Shown piece by piece: positions 17,188 through 24,950 of a stretch of DNA of 64,000 nt (its first letter is position 1; each line of letters opens with the position of its first letter). The stretch lies in the NCBI RefSeq assembly GCF_051859125.1, contig NZ_JBHYGG010000112.1, forward strand, positions 62,001 through 126,000, written 5' to 3'. The notes beneath the pieces were generated by a model that worked only from the letters and a program-made list of their open reading frames with translations, made no database searches and was not told the origin of the DNA. The DNA is from Gemmata sp051859125 (GTDB lineage Bacteria > Planctomycetota > Planctomycetia > Gemmatales > Gemmataceae). The translations under genes were made by a program, and so were the position numbers.

Positions 17188-17481
17188 TCATTCTTTAATT
17201 CGATTCGATGACATATGTCGCTCAAAGTTGTCGACAACTTCACGGCACACGGCCACGAACTCTTCGAGGGTCATAGATGACTTGGCGGTGTTGACGTCCA
17301 TGTGAACGATAGCAAGGTTGCTGAGTTCGTTCAACCCGCCTCGGCTGATAGGCGTGATGTGGTCCACGCTGGCAGTTTCTGGTGATAGCGATCGCCCAGT
17401 ATAGGCACACCGGAAGTCTTGGCGTTCGAGCAGCTTCATCAACTCGCTTGCCTTAATCGTGCTTTGCAACGCGGAGGGCAT
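17188..17481 (-). CDS. HNH endonuclease
   Basis: A 97-aa nuclease from ATG 17481. The ribbon reads CAYTGRSLSPET, followed by the catalytic VDHITPISRGG and NELSNLAIVHMDVNTAK, a standard HNH core (His-His-Asn). HNH proteins beside terminase genes are known to be required for packaging cleavage in some phages, so this is a likely partner of the terminase rather than a homing enzyme. Codon use is visibly less GC-rich than the neighbouring phage genes, suggesting later acquisition. Only one Cys of a possible zinc pair is present. Confidence 0.85.
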   Translation of the reverse strand: MPSALQSTIKASELMKLLERQDFRCAYTGRSLSPETASVDHITPISRGGLNELSNLAIVHMDVNTAKSSMTLEEFVAVCREVVDNFERHMSSNRIKE

Positions 17482-17920
17482 ATCTACCTTCTCCTCTACG
17501 GTTTAAGTTCTTTGAGTGACCAACTGTCCAGATGACCCAAGGTGATCGAACAGATCTCCAGTTTGATTGTTGGCAGTTTTGAGCTAGACGCACCACGGTA
17601 TCTTTCCACGTGGCTGTTGAGTATCGCCATCGGCTCCTGCGGGCCTGCTTCGCTGCAGAGTCAAGACCACGCAATCTCAGGCTCTTCGTCCACACCTCGC
17701 ACTTGTTCTGCCATGTTGGCCCAGCTTTGCGCCTCAGGCGAGAAGAGCAAACATGAGCTGCTCGGATCGTGAATCCGTCCCATGACCCCATCACCAGGCG
17801 ATTCTCGATCTCCCCGAGGGCATCGTCAGCGAGTCGGTCGTAACGTCGCGCGATGTCGGAGCCGGCGCAGTTGTCGGGCACGCGAATCAGAAACCCTGGT
17901 TTCGGTCCGTGAGCAAGCAT
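17453..17920 (-). CDS. Uncertain hypothetical protein upstream of HNH gene
   Basis: A 155-aa open frame from ATG 17920 overlapping the HNH start by 29 nt. The first 60 residues look protein-like (ARRYDRLADDALGEIENRLV), while the remainder is Arg/Ser/Trp rich and may be read out of frame. A different frame is protein-like at about 17690-17760, so a frameshifted or decayed gene is possible. Position suggests a small terminase or DNA-binding protein, but no helix-turn-helix is evident. Composition is lower in GC than the surroundings. Confidence 0.35.
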   Translation of the reverse strand: MLAHGPKPGFLIRVPDNCAGSDIARRYDRLADDALGEIENRLVMGSWDGFTIRAAHVCSSRLRRKAGPTWQNKCEVWTKSLRLRGLDSAAKQARRSRWRYSTATWKDTVVRLAQNCQQSNWRSVRSPWVIWTVGHSKNLNRRGEGRYALRVAKHD

Positions 17921-17938
17921 CGTTCGTCCTTCTCGTCG

Positions 17939-18204
17939 TGGTCCAGGTGGTCCAGGTCAAGTGGTCCAGGTCGAATCCGACTTTTGGGCCACTTATTCGC
18001 TGGAAAACAAGGGTGGTCCAGGGTGGTCCAGGTGTTCGGCGGAAACCGTTTTCAACTAAAGAACTGTACTGTTCCTATATAGGTGCGGTGTGTGTGTATT
18101 TACCTTTTAGTAAGACCACCTGGACCACCCTGGACCACACAGGGATTTCTAGGCTCCGGGACGTGGACCACGCACCTGGACCGCACCCGGACCACCCCGG
18201 ACCA
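17939..18204. repeat. Opposed 9-bp repeat arrays flanking an AT-rich core (candidate phage origin)
   Basis: Five copies of TGGTCCAGG lie at 17939, 17948, 17962, 18014 and 18024. After an AT-rich centre (about 18040-18115, with TATATAGG and long A/T runs) the complementary unit CCTGGACCA recurs at 18119 and 18129, with variants at 18164, 18175, 18187 and 18197. The arrays point at each other across the core. The segment is non-coding and lies beside the primase-helicase genes, as phage origins with iterons often do. An operator or partition site is the alternative. Confidence 0.6.
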
Positions 18205-18226
18205 CTCACGTAAACAACTCCCCAAC

Positions 18227-20323
18227 TTAGAACTCGGATACGAGTCGCAGACCGGTGTACCCGCGGGTCCGTGTTGACCCGTCGCGGGACCGCTTTGCCT
18301 GAATATTCGGCATAGCTGCCCGGAGCCTCACCACGAACCGTTCGAGGTGGTCAATGTTCTCCCGGCCGGACTTCCTGCACCACTCGACCCACGCGGAGTA
18401 CAACTCGGTCTTCGATACGAAGTCCGACTCGTCTTCGGTCACCTCCAGGCGGTCCCGGATGAAGCACCGCATCGGCGAGGTGACGGCCTCGGCCTCGTCG
18501 CGGATCTCGGTCGCGGACTCGGGCATGGTAAACTGGCCGTTCTCGCGCAACCGGGTCCACCCGTCCGCGGCCCACAGGAGGATGCCGGGCAACTCGACGA
18601 GCAGCTTCTCCAACAACTCGTGGTCCTCGACGCCGAGGAACGACCGGGTGAGGCGCAGGATCACCATGCGGCCGAGGAGCGCGCCGGACGTGTCGCCGAG
18701 TTGCGGCATCTCGTTGGAGAGGAACACGAACCGGGTCGGCAGCTTCATGGTGACCGACGTGGCGTACTTCCTGGCGATGGTCCGGTCGTCCTCGCCGCTG
18801 ATGCTGAGCAGTTCCTCGGTGATGGCCACGGCGTCGGTGCGGCCCGACAGGCGGGCGTCGCCGATCATCGCCACCGGCTTGCCGATCAGGTCCTGGAGCC
18901 CGAACTGCTCGGCGAGCTTGCCGAGGGTCGGGGCCGCGACGTTCAGTTCCCCGACCAGCGCCTTGAGGACGCGGCCGATGGTCCCCTTGCCGGCGCGGGG
19001 CGGGCCGAGGAGGAGCAGCATCTTGTGGCGCGACGTGTCCGGGGTGATGAGGTAGCCGAACCACTCCTGCAGGCACGCGACGCTCTGCGGGTCGTCGGGC
19101 CACAGTTGCGACAGGAAGTTCAGCCACTGCCGCGGGCACGGGGCGTCCGGTTCGAAGTCGAACGCGACCCGGTTGAAGCTGAAGAACTTCGGGGTGGACC
19201 GGGTGAACGCCGAGTCGAGCCCAGCGACCAGCGACGGCAGGTGGACGAGCCCGTTCTTCGCCGCGACCAGTTCGGCGGCCGGCGGCCCGTCCCCGAGCCA
19301 GCACGGCGGGCTCTTGGTGGAGGGGATGGCCACGAGCCCGCGGACGGCCTGGAGCACGTCGGACACGAGGTTGCGGCTGACGCGGCGCTTGGTCGGGACC
19401 TTCTCCTTGTCCCTGGCGTCGGGCGACTTCTCCGCGTTGTTCGTGTACACCTGGATGCGGGCCAGGTGGGTCCGCATGAACTCGTTCTCGGTCCACGAGG
19501 ACAGTTGGCCGCGCAGTTCGTCCTCGCTGATGGTGGAGTACGCGCCGCTGATCCAGAGGCAGAACTCGCCGGCCCAGTAACGGAGCCGGCACCCGTCCGG
19601 GTGGTCGAACCGTTCGAGGAACTGGCGGGCGAGCTTGTACGGGTCGTCATCCTCGACGCCGATCGTCGTGGTTGCGGTCGCGGGCCGGTGCGAGCCGTCG
19701 TCACCGGGGTCGTCGCCCGCCGCACCGGTCCCTTGGCCCTCCGACGGCGGGCGCGGGGGAGCGGGGGGCGAGCCGGGAGGCGTGGGCGGGCCGGCGGCCG
19801 GGAACGCCGGGGCGAGCGGGCCGAGCAGCCCGGGGATGATGAGGTCGGCCGGGTGCGGGCCGGTGCGGGCGGCGGCCGCGGCGACGGCGGCGTGGGGGTT
19901 CTCCGCGTCGCGCAGCCACCCGCGGGCATTGTTGGCGTCCGCCCGGCTCATGGCGTCGCGGCACTTCTTCCGCAGTTCCGACTCGGACCACGGCGGCTGG
20001 CACCGCGGGTTGTAGTGCTCGGCCAGGATTGAGTACCCCGTGTCCTCGCCGAGGTCGAACCCCCAGCAGACGACGCGGGCCGCGCGCATGGCGGCGGCCG
20101 AGCCCCGGGAACCCTGGATCGCTTCCGGGAGCGTCGCCAGGTACTCAATGCACCGCTGGACTACGCTCTCCTCCGTCGAACAGGCGCGGGTCGTCTCGGG
20201 ACACGCGGCGAGGGGTTCGACCCTGGCCCGCGGTTTCCACTCGCCCGTCTGGCTGGTGGTGTTCAGCAGGTTCCGCACCTCCTGGGGGAGCGGCGGGTGG
20301 GGCGTCGGGTTCTCGCCATCCAT
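18227..20323 (-). CDS. D5/P4-type primase-associated SF3 helicase
   Basis: The 698-aa replicative helicase should unwind phage DNA. Residues about 50-130 form a primase C-terminal-like helical domain (ending PPWSESELRKKCRDAMSRA). A Pro/Ala/Gly linker at 150-215 follows. The D5_N region starts near 225, and the SF3 ATPase has Walker A LLLGPPRAGKGT at about 441-450 and Walker B MIGDARLSG near 490. The C-terminus is a winged-helix region. The first 60 codons overlap the primase gene by 179 nt in another frame; a start further in is possible but would cut into the helical domain. It lies next to the repeat array. Confidence 0.9.
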   Translation of the reverse strand: MDGENPTPHPPLPQEVRNLLNTTSQTGEWKPRARVEPLAACPETTRACSTEESVVQRCIEYLATLPEAIQGSRGSAAAMRAARVVCWGFDLGEDTGYSILAEHYNPRCQPPWSESELRKKCRDAMSRADANNARGWLRDAENPHAAVAAAAARTGPHPADLIIPGLLGPLAPAFPAAGPPTPPGSPPAPPRPPSEGQGTGAAGDDPGDDGSHRPATATTTIGVEDDDPYKLARQFLERFDHPDGCRLRYWAGEFCLWISGAYSTISEDELRGQLSSWTENEFMRTHLARIQVYTNNAEKSPDARDKEKVPTKRRVSRNLVSDVLQAVRGLVAIPSTKSPPCWLGDGPPAAELVAAKNGLVHLPSLVAGLDSAFTRSTPKFFSFNRVAFDFEPDAPCPRQWLNFLSQLWPDDPQSVACLQEWFGYLITPDTSRHKMLLLLGPPRAGKGTIGRVLKALVGELNVAAPTLGKLAEQFGLQDLIGKPVAMIGDARLSGRTDAVAITEELLSISGEDDRTIARKYATSVTMKLPTRFVFLSNEMPQLGDTSGALLGRMVILRLTRSFLGVEDHELLEKLLVELPGILLWAADGWTRLRENGQFTMPESATEIRDEAEAVTSPMRCFIRDRLEVTEDESDFVSKTELYSAWVEWCRKSGRENIDHLERFVVRLRAAMPNIQAKRSRDGSTRTRGYTGLRLVSEF

Positions 20324-21038
20324 CGGGCACCTCTATGATTCTGGCGAGCCGGTGCGGCCGGGACCGCGTCGCCTCGCCCTTGCGGACAATGGTCCCGGGC
20401 ACCTTGAGCATCCGGGACGGGGTGTAGGTGTCGGCGTCGATCGACACGCCGTAGCAGGTGAAGCGGTCGCTGAGGGCGCGGAGCGTCTCCGCGATCGGGT
20501 CCGCCAGCGTCCCCCAGGCGGCGGTGGGGAGCGGGGCGCTGTAGCGGTACACGAGGTGGACGCCGTTCCCGCTGCACATCACGACCGGCTCGGCGAACCC
20601 GAGCGCGCGGAGGAACGGCCGGACGTACCGGTCGGCGGTCCGCTTCGCGAAGGCCAGTTCCCGCGCCGTGGTCGGACACTTCTGGTCGTCGCTGGCCGGG
20701 TCGTCGAGGTGGAGGCGGCGCGGGTCCATGTCCACCATGAGGTAGCGGCGTTCGAGCACATCCTCGTCGTGGGTGAGCCGGAACCCCTTCGGCACGTTCA
20801 GCACCACGTTCATCCGCTTCGCCGCGACCGCGGGGTGGACCGGGTTCGGGACGAAGTACACGCCGGCGGCCTGGCGGGTGAGCGCGAGCGCGTTGCGCGC
20901 CATGTCGAGCAGGTGCGCGCCGTCGAACCAGCCGCTGAACGTGCGGCCCGGCCCGCCCACGCTGAGGGCGCGGAGCTCGGTCACCTGCTCGGGGTGGACG
21001 AACCGGGCCAGGTCCGCGGCGACGGCTGCGGCGTTCAT
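20145..21038 (-). CDS. AEP-type DNA primase (prim-pol-like)
   Basis: A 297-aa product from ATG 21038, overlapping the upstream stop as ATGA. Archaeo-eukaryotic primase signatures are the metal-binding YLMVDMDP at about 97-105, the GNGVHLVYR histidine motif near 158, and SIDADTYTPSRMLKVPGT, including the third acidic position, near 200. It would synthesise primers for the neighbouring helicase, a split version of the primase-helicase fusions seen in many phages. The last 60 residues are low-complexity and coincide with the overlap with the helicase, so the exact end of the functional protein is uncertain. Confidence 0.85.
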   Translation of the reverse strand: MNAAAVAADLARFVHPEQVTELRALSVGGPGRTFSGWFDGAHLLDMARNALALTRQAAGVYFVPNPVHPAVAAKRMNVVLNVPKGFRLTHDEDVLERRYLMVDMDPRRLHLDDPASDDQKCPTTARELAFAKRTADRYVRPFLRALGFAEPVVMCSGNGVHLVYRYSAPLPTAAWGTLADPIAETLRALSDRFTCYGVSIDADTYTPSRMLKVPGTIVRKGEATRSRPHRLARIIEVPDGWREPDAPPAAPPGGAEPAEHHQPDGRVETAGQGRTPRRVSRDDPRLFDGGERSPAVH

Positions 21039-21748
21039 GGTGCGGTCCCCGCGAACGAAGGCGGGAAGCAGTCGTTCCGGTTGGCCACGGCCTGGCGGAC
21101 CGCCCCCTTGACCGCGCGGGCGAAGTCGTTGCGGCGGCCGATGATTCGCGACGCGCGGTACGGCTTGGTCCGGGCGAGTGCGGGGTTCGGCAAGATCATG
21201 GCGGCGACCGCGAGGAACCCGCTGCGGTTGCTGGCGTCGAGCGTGACCCGCAGTGCCCAGCCGTTCCGCAGGTTGTCGAGGACGACGAGCAGGTTCGGCA
21301 GCGGGGTCCGCTCGTACAGCGGGGCCACGTCCTTCGGCACGTCCGCGACCTTCCAGTCCTTCAGGGTCACGGTCACACTGCCGATGAACCCGCGGTCGAA
21401 GTCGCTCGCCTTCCCGATCCGCTGCGTCGTGGTGACGTGACCGAAGCTGTGCCACCCCCAGTGCGTCCCCCACCGGTCGAACAGGGTCGTCGCCCGCCGC
21501 TCGGGCCGGCACGCCCCGCAGTCGCACGAGTCGGTGTAGAGGTGCGTGCGGACCGGGGCGTGCCGCGCCGCTTCCACCTGGAGCCGGACGAAGTCGGCCC
21601 ACGCCTCGAGCTCGGGCAGGCCGGCGTCCTGGAGCCAGTCCGCGGCGACGAGCCGGGGCGTGTCGTCGCGCGGCGCGAACCGCATTGAGGCGACGAAGCC
21701 GGCCCACTCGGGGGATGCAAGGGGCGAGTCGGTGTTCACAGTGGGCAC
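21035..21748 (-). CDS. TIGR02996-domain phage protein
   Basis: A 237-aa product from ATG 21748. Residues 18-60 match the planctomycete repeat-companion domain (RFAPRDDTPRLVAADWLQDAG then FVRLQVEAAR). In hosts this domain accompanies LRR or WD40 repeats. Here it is followed by a CDCGAC cysteine pair and a region reading like a shortened repeat scaffold (LPNLLVVLDNLRNGWALRVTL). The function is unknown. Presence in a replication operon suggests recruitment from the host and protein-protein contact. Stop is coupled to the primase gene. Confidence 0.75.
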   Translation of the reverse strand: MPTVNTDSPLASPEWAGFVASMRFAPRDDTPRLVAADWLQDAGLPELEAWADFVRLQVEAARHAPVRTHLYTDSCDCGACRPERRATTLFDRWGTHWGWHSFGHVTTTQRIGKASDFDRGFIGSVTVTLKDWKVADVPKDVAPLYERTPLPNLLVVLDNLRNGWALRVTLDASNRSGFLAVAAMILPNPALARTKPYRASRIIGRRNDFARAVKGAVRQAVANRNDCFPPSFAGTAP

Positions 21749-22026
21749 CCTCCCTCAACGGCGGTCGCCTGATTCCACCACGGGCCGCGCTCCTCGGTTA
21801 CCTTCTTGGCCATCAGGTCGGCCAGCCCCTGCGTACTGTCGTCGCTCACAATCACGTGCCGCTCGGCGTGGTCCGGGTGCCGCGCGACGAACGTCAGCCG
21901 CATGCCGGGCTTGAACAACTTCGCGAGTTCGCCGAGGGCGTCGGCGGCCGCGAGGTGAACGTGGGCCAGGTGGTCACGGTCCAGGTGGGCGAGGGCCGCA
22001 CGCGCTGCGATGTTGGCATCGCTCAT
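21736..22026 (-). CDS. Small phage protein of unknown function
   Basis: A 96-aa product from ATG 22026, coupled to the upstream gene (ATGA) and overlapping the downstream start by 13 nt. It is helical at the start (ARAALAHLDRDHLAHVHL) and then has a beta-rich segment RLTFVARHPDHAERHVIVSD. No motif is recognised. The tight packing with its neighbours supports expression. Confidence 0.65.
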   Translation of the reverse strand: MSDANIAARAALAHLDRDHLAHVHLAAADALGELAKLFKPGMRLTFVARHPDHAERHVIVSDDSTQGLADLMAKKVTEERGPWWNQATAVEGGCPL

Positions 22027-22397
22027 TCGATCACCTCTCGGAGTTTCTGGAGCACGTCGGCTAGGGCCGCGAACGCGATGGACATGTCGCGACAGCGGTA
22101 GTTGGGCGGCGCGTACGATGTCGTCGTCACCTGCTTCAGCGGCCGCAACTGTGCGAACACGAGCGGCGGGAGTTGACTCGGCCACGCCGGCTTGTGCTGG
22201 CCCCTGCGGAACGTTGACCAGACCGCCCGCTTGATCCCCGGCGTGACCCTCGGGTGGTGACCGCGGCGGGCCGCCCACCGGTACGCGAACGCCAGCCCGT
22301 GCCGCCGCTGCTCATCGAGCCAGTCGGCGTAGGCGAGTTTGTGCAGCGCCTCCGCCGGCTCCTCTTCGATCTTCGCCAGGAATGCCCGGTCGCTCAT
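22023..22397 (-). CDS. Second TIGR02996-like phage protein
   Basis: A 124-aa product from ATG 22397. The N-terminal 45 residues (AFLAKIEEEPAEALHKLAYA, then DWLDEQRRHGLAFAYRWAA) follow the repeat-companion pattern, without any LRR or WD40 repeats behind it. The C-terminal half is basic and aromatic. It is ATGA-coupled to genes on both sides. This is the second copy of the domain in the phage within 1.3 kb; a shared partner seems likely, but the role is unknown. Confidence 0.7.
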   Translation of the reverse strand: MSDRAFLAKIEEEPAEALHKLAYADWLDEQRRHGLAFAYRWAARRGHHPRVTPGIKRAVWSTFRRGQHKPAWPSQLPPLVFAQLRPLKQVTTTSYAPPNYRCRDMSIAFAALADVLQKLREVIE

Positions 22398-22711
22398 GTC
22401 GGCCCTCCCTTCGTCGTCATGCCCAGCGTCGGTAGCCCGGTGAACATCCCGATGTCTACCATTGCCACCCCGTACCCATCCTCGCCGGGCCGGCCGACGA
22501 ACCCGGCGACATCCCAGCCTTCCCGGTACGGCACGGTTACCGCCCCGATGTTGGTCAGGAGGGACTCCAGTTCCCCCGGGGTCGTGTCCTTGAAGAGTGC
22601 GTGCATGGCGGGGCTGACGTACAGGCACCCGCCGTAGACGATGGCGTGCTTCGCCCCGGCCATCCACTGCCGCACCTTGACCGACAGCCCGCGAAATGAC
22701 TGGTCGCTCAT
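22394..22711 (-). CDS. Phage protein of unknown function
   Basis: A 105-aa product from ATG 22711, ATGA-coupled at both ends. Segments KHAIVYGGCLYVSPAMHALF and DGYGVAMVDIGMFTGLPTLG are beta-rich and unlike any family I can name. It shares the MSD start of its two downstream neighbours, hinting at a common expression unit. Confidence 0.6.
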   Translation of the reverse strand: MSDQSFRGLSVKVRQWMAGAKHAIVYGGCLYVSPAMHALFKDTTPGELESLLTNIGAVTVPYREGWDVAGFVGRPGEDGYGVAMVDIGMFTGLPTLGMTTKGGPT

Positions 22712-23061
22712 GCTGCCCCTCCCCGTGCGAACCGCTCGCGCAGCATCTCCGCGAGGATCTGTGCGTGGCACACCACCTCGGAGCCGTCGCCCGCGGCCGC
22801 GCTCACGCACCAGCACCCGAGCGGCTTGGCCCCGCGGCCCGTCTCCTCCCACAGCGCGGCCAGGTCGGCGTCGAGTGTCGGGCGGGCCAGGAGCCACTTG
22901 CGGTAGCGCTCCAGGCAGGTGCCGATCGGGTCACCGGGCTTGGGCCGGAACGGGTTGCCGAGCGCGTGGCCCTTCCAGCCCGCGAACGGGCGGCCGCAGT
23001 ACACGACGCCGGCGCGGTCGGCCGGCTTGTTCATGCCCTTCACGTTGACTACGCGAATCAC
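22708..23061 (-). CDS. DUF4326-like protein
   Basis: A 117-aa product from GTG 23061. It matches the DUF4326 layout: VVNVKGMNKPADRAGVVYCG, then RPFAGWKGHALGNPF, CLERYRKWLLARP and, near the end, LGCWC with CHAQILAEML. In the family the CWC-P-x-x-CHA cysteines probably bind metal; function is not established. Common in phage genomes, often with nucleotide-metabolism or modification genes. Overlaps its neighbours by four bases. Confidence 0.8.
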   Translation of the reverse strand: MIRVVNVKGMNKPADRAGVVYCGRPFAGWKGHALGNPFRPKPGDPIGTCLERYRKWLLARPTLDADLAALWEETGRGAKPLGCWCVSAAAGDGSEVVCHAQILAEMLRERFARGGAA

Positions 23062-23300
23062 TTGCTCGCCTCGGTTGAGTTGGTCACGATCTCGGTGTTG
23101 AACACGTGAATGCAGCGGTGGCATTCATTGAGCGACGACGGGGCGACCAGCAGGTCCGGCGCAAGCACTTGGCCACCGCGGTCGTCGAGGCTCCACACCC
23201 CGCACAGCGACTTGCCGCCGCGGAAGATGTGGAAGGTGCGGGTGAGGCGCGGGCAGCACCACCGGCACACGCGCGGTTCGGTCTTGGCTTCGGCTGGCAT
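23058..23300 (-). CDS. Small cysteine-rich, probable zinc-binding protein
   Basis: An 80-aa product from ATG 23300. Cysteine pairs are present as CRWCC near residue 12, a lone Cys in SLCGVWS, and ECHRCIHVF near residue 60, compatible with one zinc site. No DNA-binding helix is obvious. Coupled to the DUF4326 gene. Role unknown. Confidence 0.6.
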   Translation of the reverse strand: MPAEAKTEPRVCRWCCPRLTRTFHIFRGGKSLCGVWSLDDRGGQVLAPDLLVAPSSLNECHRCIHVFNTEIVTNSTEASK

Positions 23301-23332
23301 CGGTTGTCCTCGGTTCACAGTTCGAATCACGG

Positions 23333-23518
23333 TCACCGCTTCGTGTTGCCGACGGTGGTGAACCCCTTCCCGCGGCAGCGCTGGCACTTGGTAGAGTGCC
23401 GCGACTTCTTCGTCAGGTCGAACCCCTTGCCCTTGCAGTTCGCGCAGTACGCCCGGTTCGGTTCGGGAACGCGAAACCCGGCGGTCATGATCCCGCTGCT
23501 GTTGCTCAGGAACCCCAT
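23333..23518 (-). CDS. DnaJ-type zinc-finger mini-protein
   Basis: A 61-aa product from ATG 23518, overlapping the stop of the HNH gene (ATGA). It contains two CxxCxGKG units: YCANCKGKGFDLTKK and KCQRCRGKGFTTVG, the repeat of the DnaJ cysteine-rich domain, with no J-domain. Many phages encode such single fingers. They may act as chaperone-like or nucleic-acid binders; no evidence here decides. Confidence 0.75.
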   Translation of the reverse strand: MGFLSNSSGIMTAGFRVPEPNRAYCANCKGKGFDLTKKSRHSTKCQRCRGKGFTTVGNTKR

Positions 23519-24117
23519 CACGCACCCCCTGTTCGGTTGACCAACAGCACCTCCGGCGCGGCCACTAGACCGTGACGTGCCACGAACTGACGGCACCAAG
23601 TCGGCGAGACACCAGTGTGAGCACCAACTTTCCGCCAACTGAGTCCACTCGCCCTAAGCCTTCTGATTTCCGCTTCGACCTCCGGCGAGAACCGCCGCTT
23701 GCGGTCCTTGTAACTGCCAACCTTGTGCGCGTGCTTGGCGTTGCCAGAACGGGTGACCGCCTCAAGGTTCTTCGGATGGTTGTTGCCCCTGACCGCATCG
23801 AGATGGTTGATGTCCATGCCGTCGGGAATCATGCCGTTGTGGTGCGTCCACACGAGGCGGTGCGCGGAAACGCAGTATTGCTGGTACTGCTCGGTGACCT
23901 TTACGCGGCGGTAGCCTCCAGTGCCGATCGGGTCAACACGCCGCCGAGCGACTGGCCTTGCTCCCCATCTGGTCATGACCGCACAGCGCCAGACCGTGCC
24001 GTCCGACTCGATCACCAAGATCCCGCGTTCCACCCAGGAAAGAACCACCTGCATCGAGTCTCGTAACTCGATGGATGCACAGTCTTGGAGCGGAAGCGTT
24101 TTGGTTCGCCCCTTCAT
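23518..24117 (-). CDS. HNH homing-type endonuclease
   Basis: A 199-aa product from ATG 24117. The central HNH_3 core reads SAHRLVWTHHNGMIPDGMDI, NHLDAVRGNNHPKNLEAVTR and GNAKHAHK. The C-terminal 60 residues include RRLRASGLSWRKVGAHTGVS, a helix-turn-helix of the kind homing enzymes use for target binding. It is inserted between the adenine methylase and small zinc-protein genes with four-base overlaps on both sides, so it is either a freestanding homing endonuclease or a domesticated nuclease. Confidence 0.85.
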   Translation of the reverse strand: MKGRTKTLPLQDCASIELRDSMQVVLSWVERGILVIESDGTVWRCAVMTRWGARPVARRRVDPIGTGGYRRVKVTEQYQQYCVSAHRLVWTHHNGMIPDGMDINHLDAVRGNNHPKNLEAVTRSGNAKHAHKVGSYKDRKRRFSPEVEAEIRRLRASGLSWRKVGAHTGVSPTWCRQFVARHGLVAAPEVLLVNRTGGA

Positions 24118-24950
24118 TGCCCCTTCTCCTCGATGTCCTTGGAAACAATGAGGACCTCAGGTGCGGTCTCGTTCGTCTGCTTCTTCCCTCCGGCACAGTC
24201 GATCCATTCCCAGCGGGCGGCTGGATAAAGCTCCTCAATCAAGGGGTGCCTATAAAAGCGGCACACAACCCGGCACTTCTTGAAGGCGGTGAGTTCGCGG
24301 CTGAGCTTCCGCTGGCTCGCCTCGTCGAACTTGTGCTTGTAGTCGTCGCCCGGTCCCGGGAACGGCGGATCGAGGTACACACCGTGGCCCGCCTGGTCAC
24401 ACACCCGCCCCAAGAACGCGAACACGTCGAGCTTGATGAACGTGCAGCGACGCATCACCTCCGACCATTGGGCGAGAGACTCGGTCGCGTTGCGGAACCG
24501 GATCGCCGAGTCGCCGCCGTTCGCGGTCCACCGCGTCGACATGCCGGCCTTGAACTCGGTCGCGGTGCCGGCGGTCCCGTTGCGGGCCATCCACGCGCAG
24601 ACGAAGTAGTTCACCGCCCACTCGAGGCAGGGCGGGTGGACGCCTTGCTCCTCGTACCACCGGCACCGGAGTTGGGCACTGGCCAGAACGTCCGGGTGGA
24701 CCGGCAGGCCGTCGAGTTGATCGACGAGCCGCGGCCGCAGGTCCGGGTCCGCGACGACCGCGGCGAGGTTCAGGACGTGCGCGTGCAGGTCGCTCACGAG
24801 GAGCGTGCGGGCGGTGATGTGGAGCAACTCCGACATCCCGCCGGCGAACGGCACGCCCACCCAGGTGCAGTCGGTGAGCAACTCGCCGACCTTGTGCGCG
24901 AGGCTGCGGTTGGAACCGAACCACGGGGCCAGTGCGTTGACGGTTCTCAT
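24114..24950 (-). CDS. DNA N6-adenine methyltransferase, Dam/D12 class
   Basis: The 278-aa enzyme should methylate adenine in a short DNA site using S-adenosylmethionine. Motifs: APWFGSNRSLAHKV (in place of the usual PF.GGK), VGVPFAGGMSELL for motif I, and YLDPPFPGPGDDYKHKF for motif IV (DPPF). The middle region has the variable helical recognition domain. ATG 24950 begins MRTVNALAPWFG and overlaps the ASCH gene stop by four bases. No cognate restriction gene lies nearby, so protection or epigenetic control of phage DNA is more likely than a complete restriction system. Confidence 0.88.
   Translation of the reverse strand: MRTVNALAPWFGSNRSLAHKVGELLTDCTWVGVPFAGGMSELLHITARTLLVSDLHAHVLNLAAVVADPDLRPRLVDQLDGLPVHPDVLASAQLRCRWYEEQGVHPPCLEWAVNYFVCAWMARNGTAGTATEFKAGMSTRWTANGGDSAIRFRNATESLAQWSEVMRRCTFIKLDVFAFLGRVCDQAGHGVYLDPPFPGPGDDYKHKFDEASQRKLSRELTAFKKCRVVCRFYRHPLIEELYPAARWEWIDCAGGKKQTNETAPEVLIVSKDIEEKGQ

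Noticed and set aside
17939..18204. CRISPR array
   Set aside because: Repeats are only 9 bp, spacing is irregular and orientation changes across the core, so it is not an array with unique spacers.
18347..20032. Plus-strand frame opposite the helicase
   Set aside because: Glu/Arg/Val-rich with no domains; helicase motifs on the other strand are decisive.
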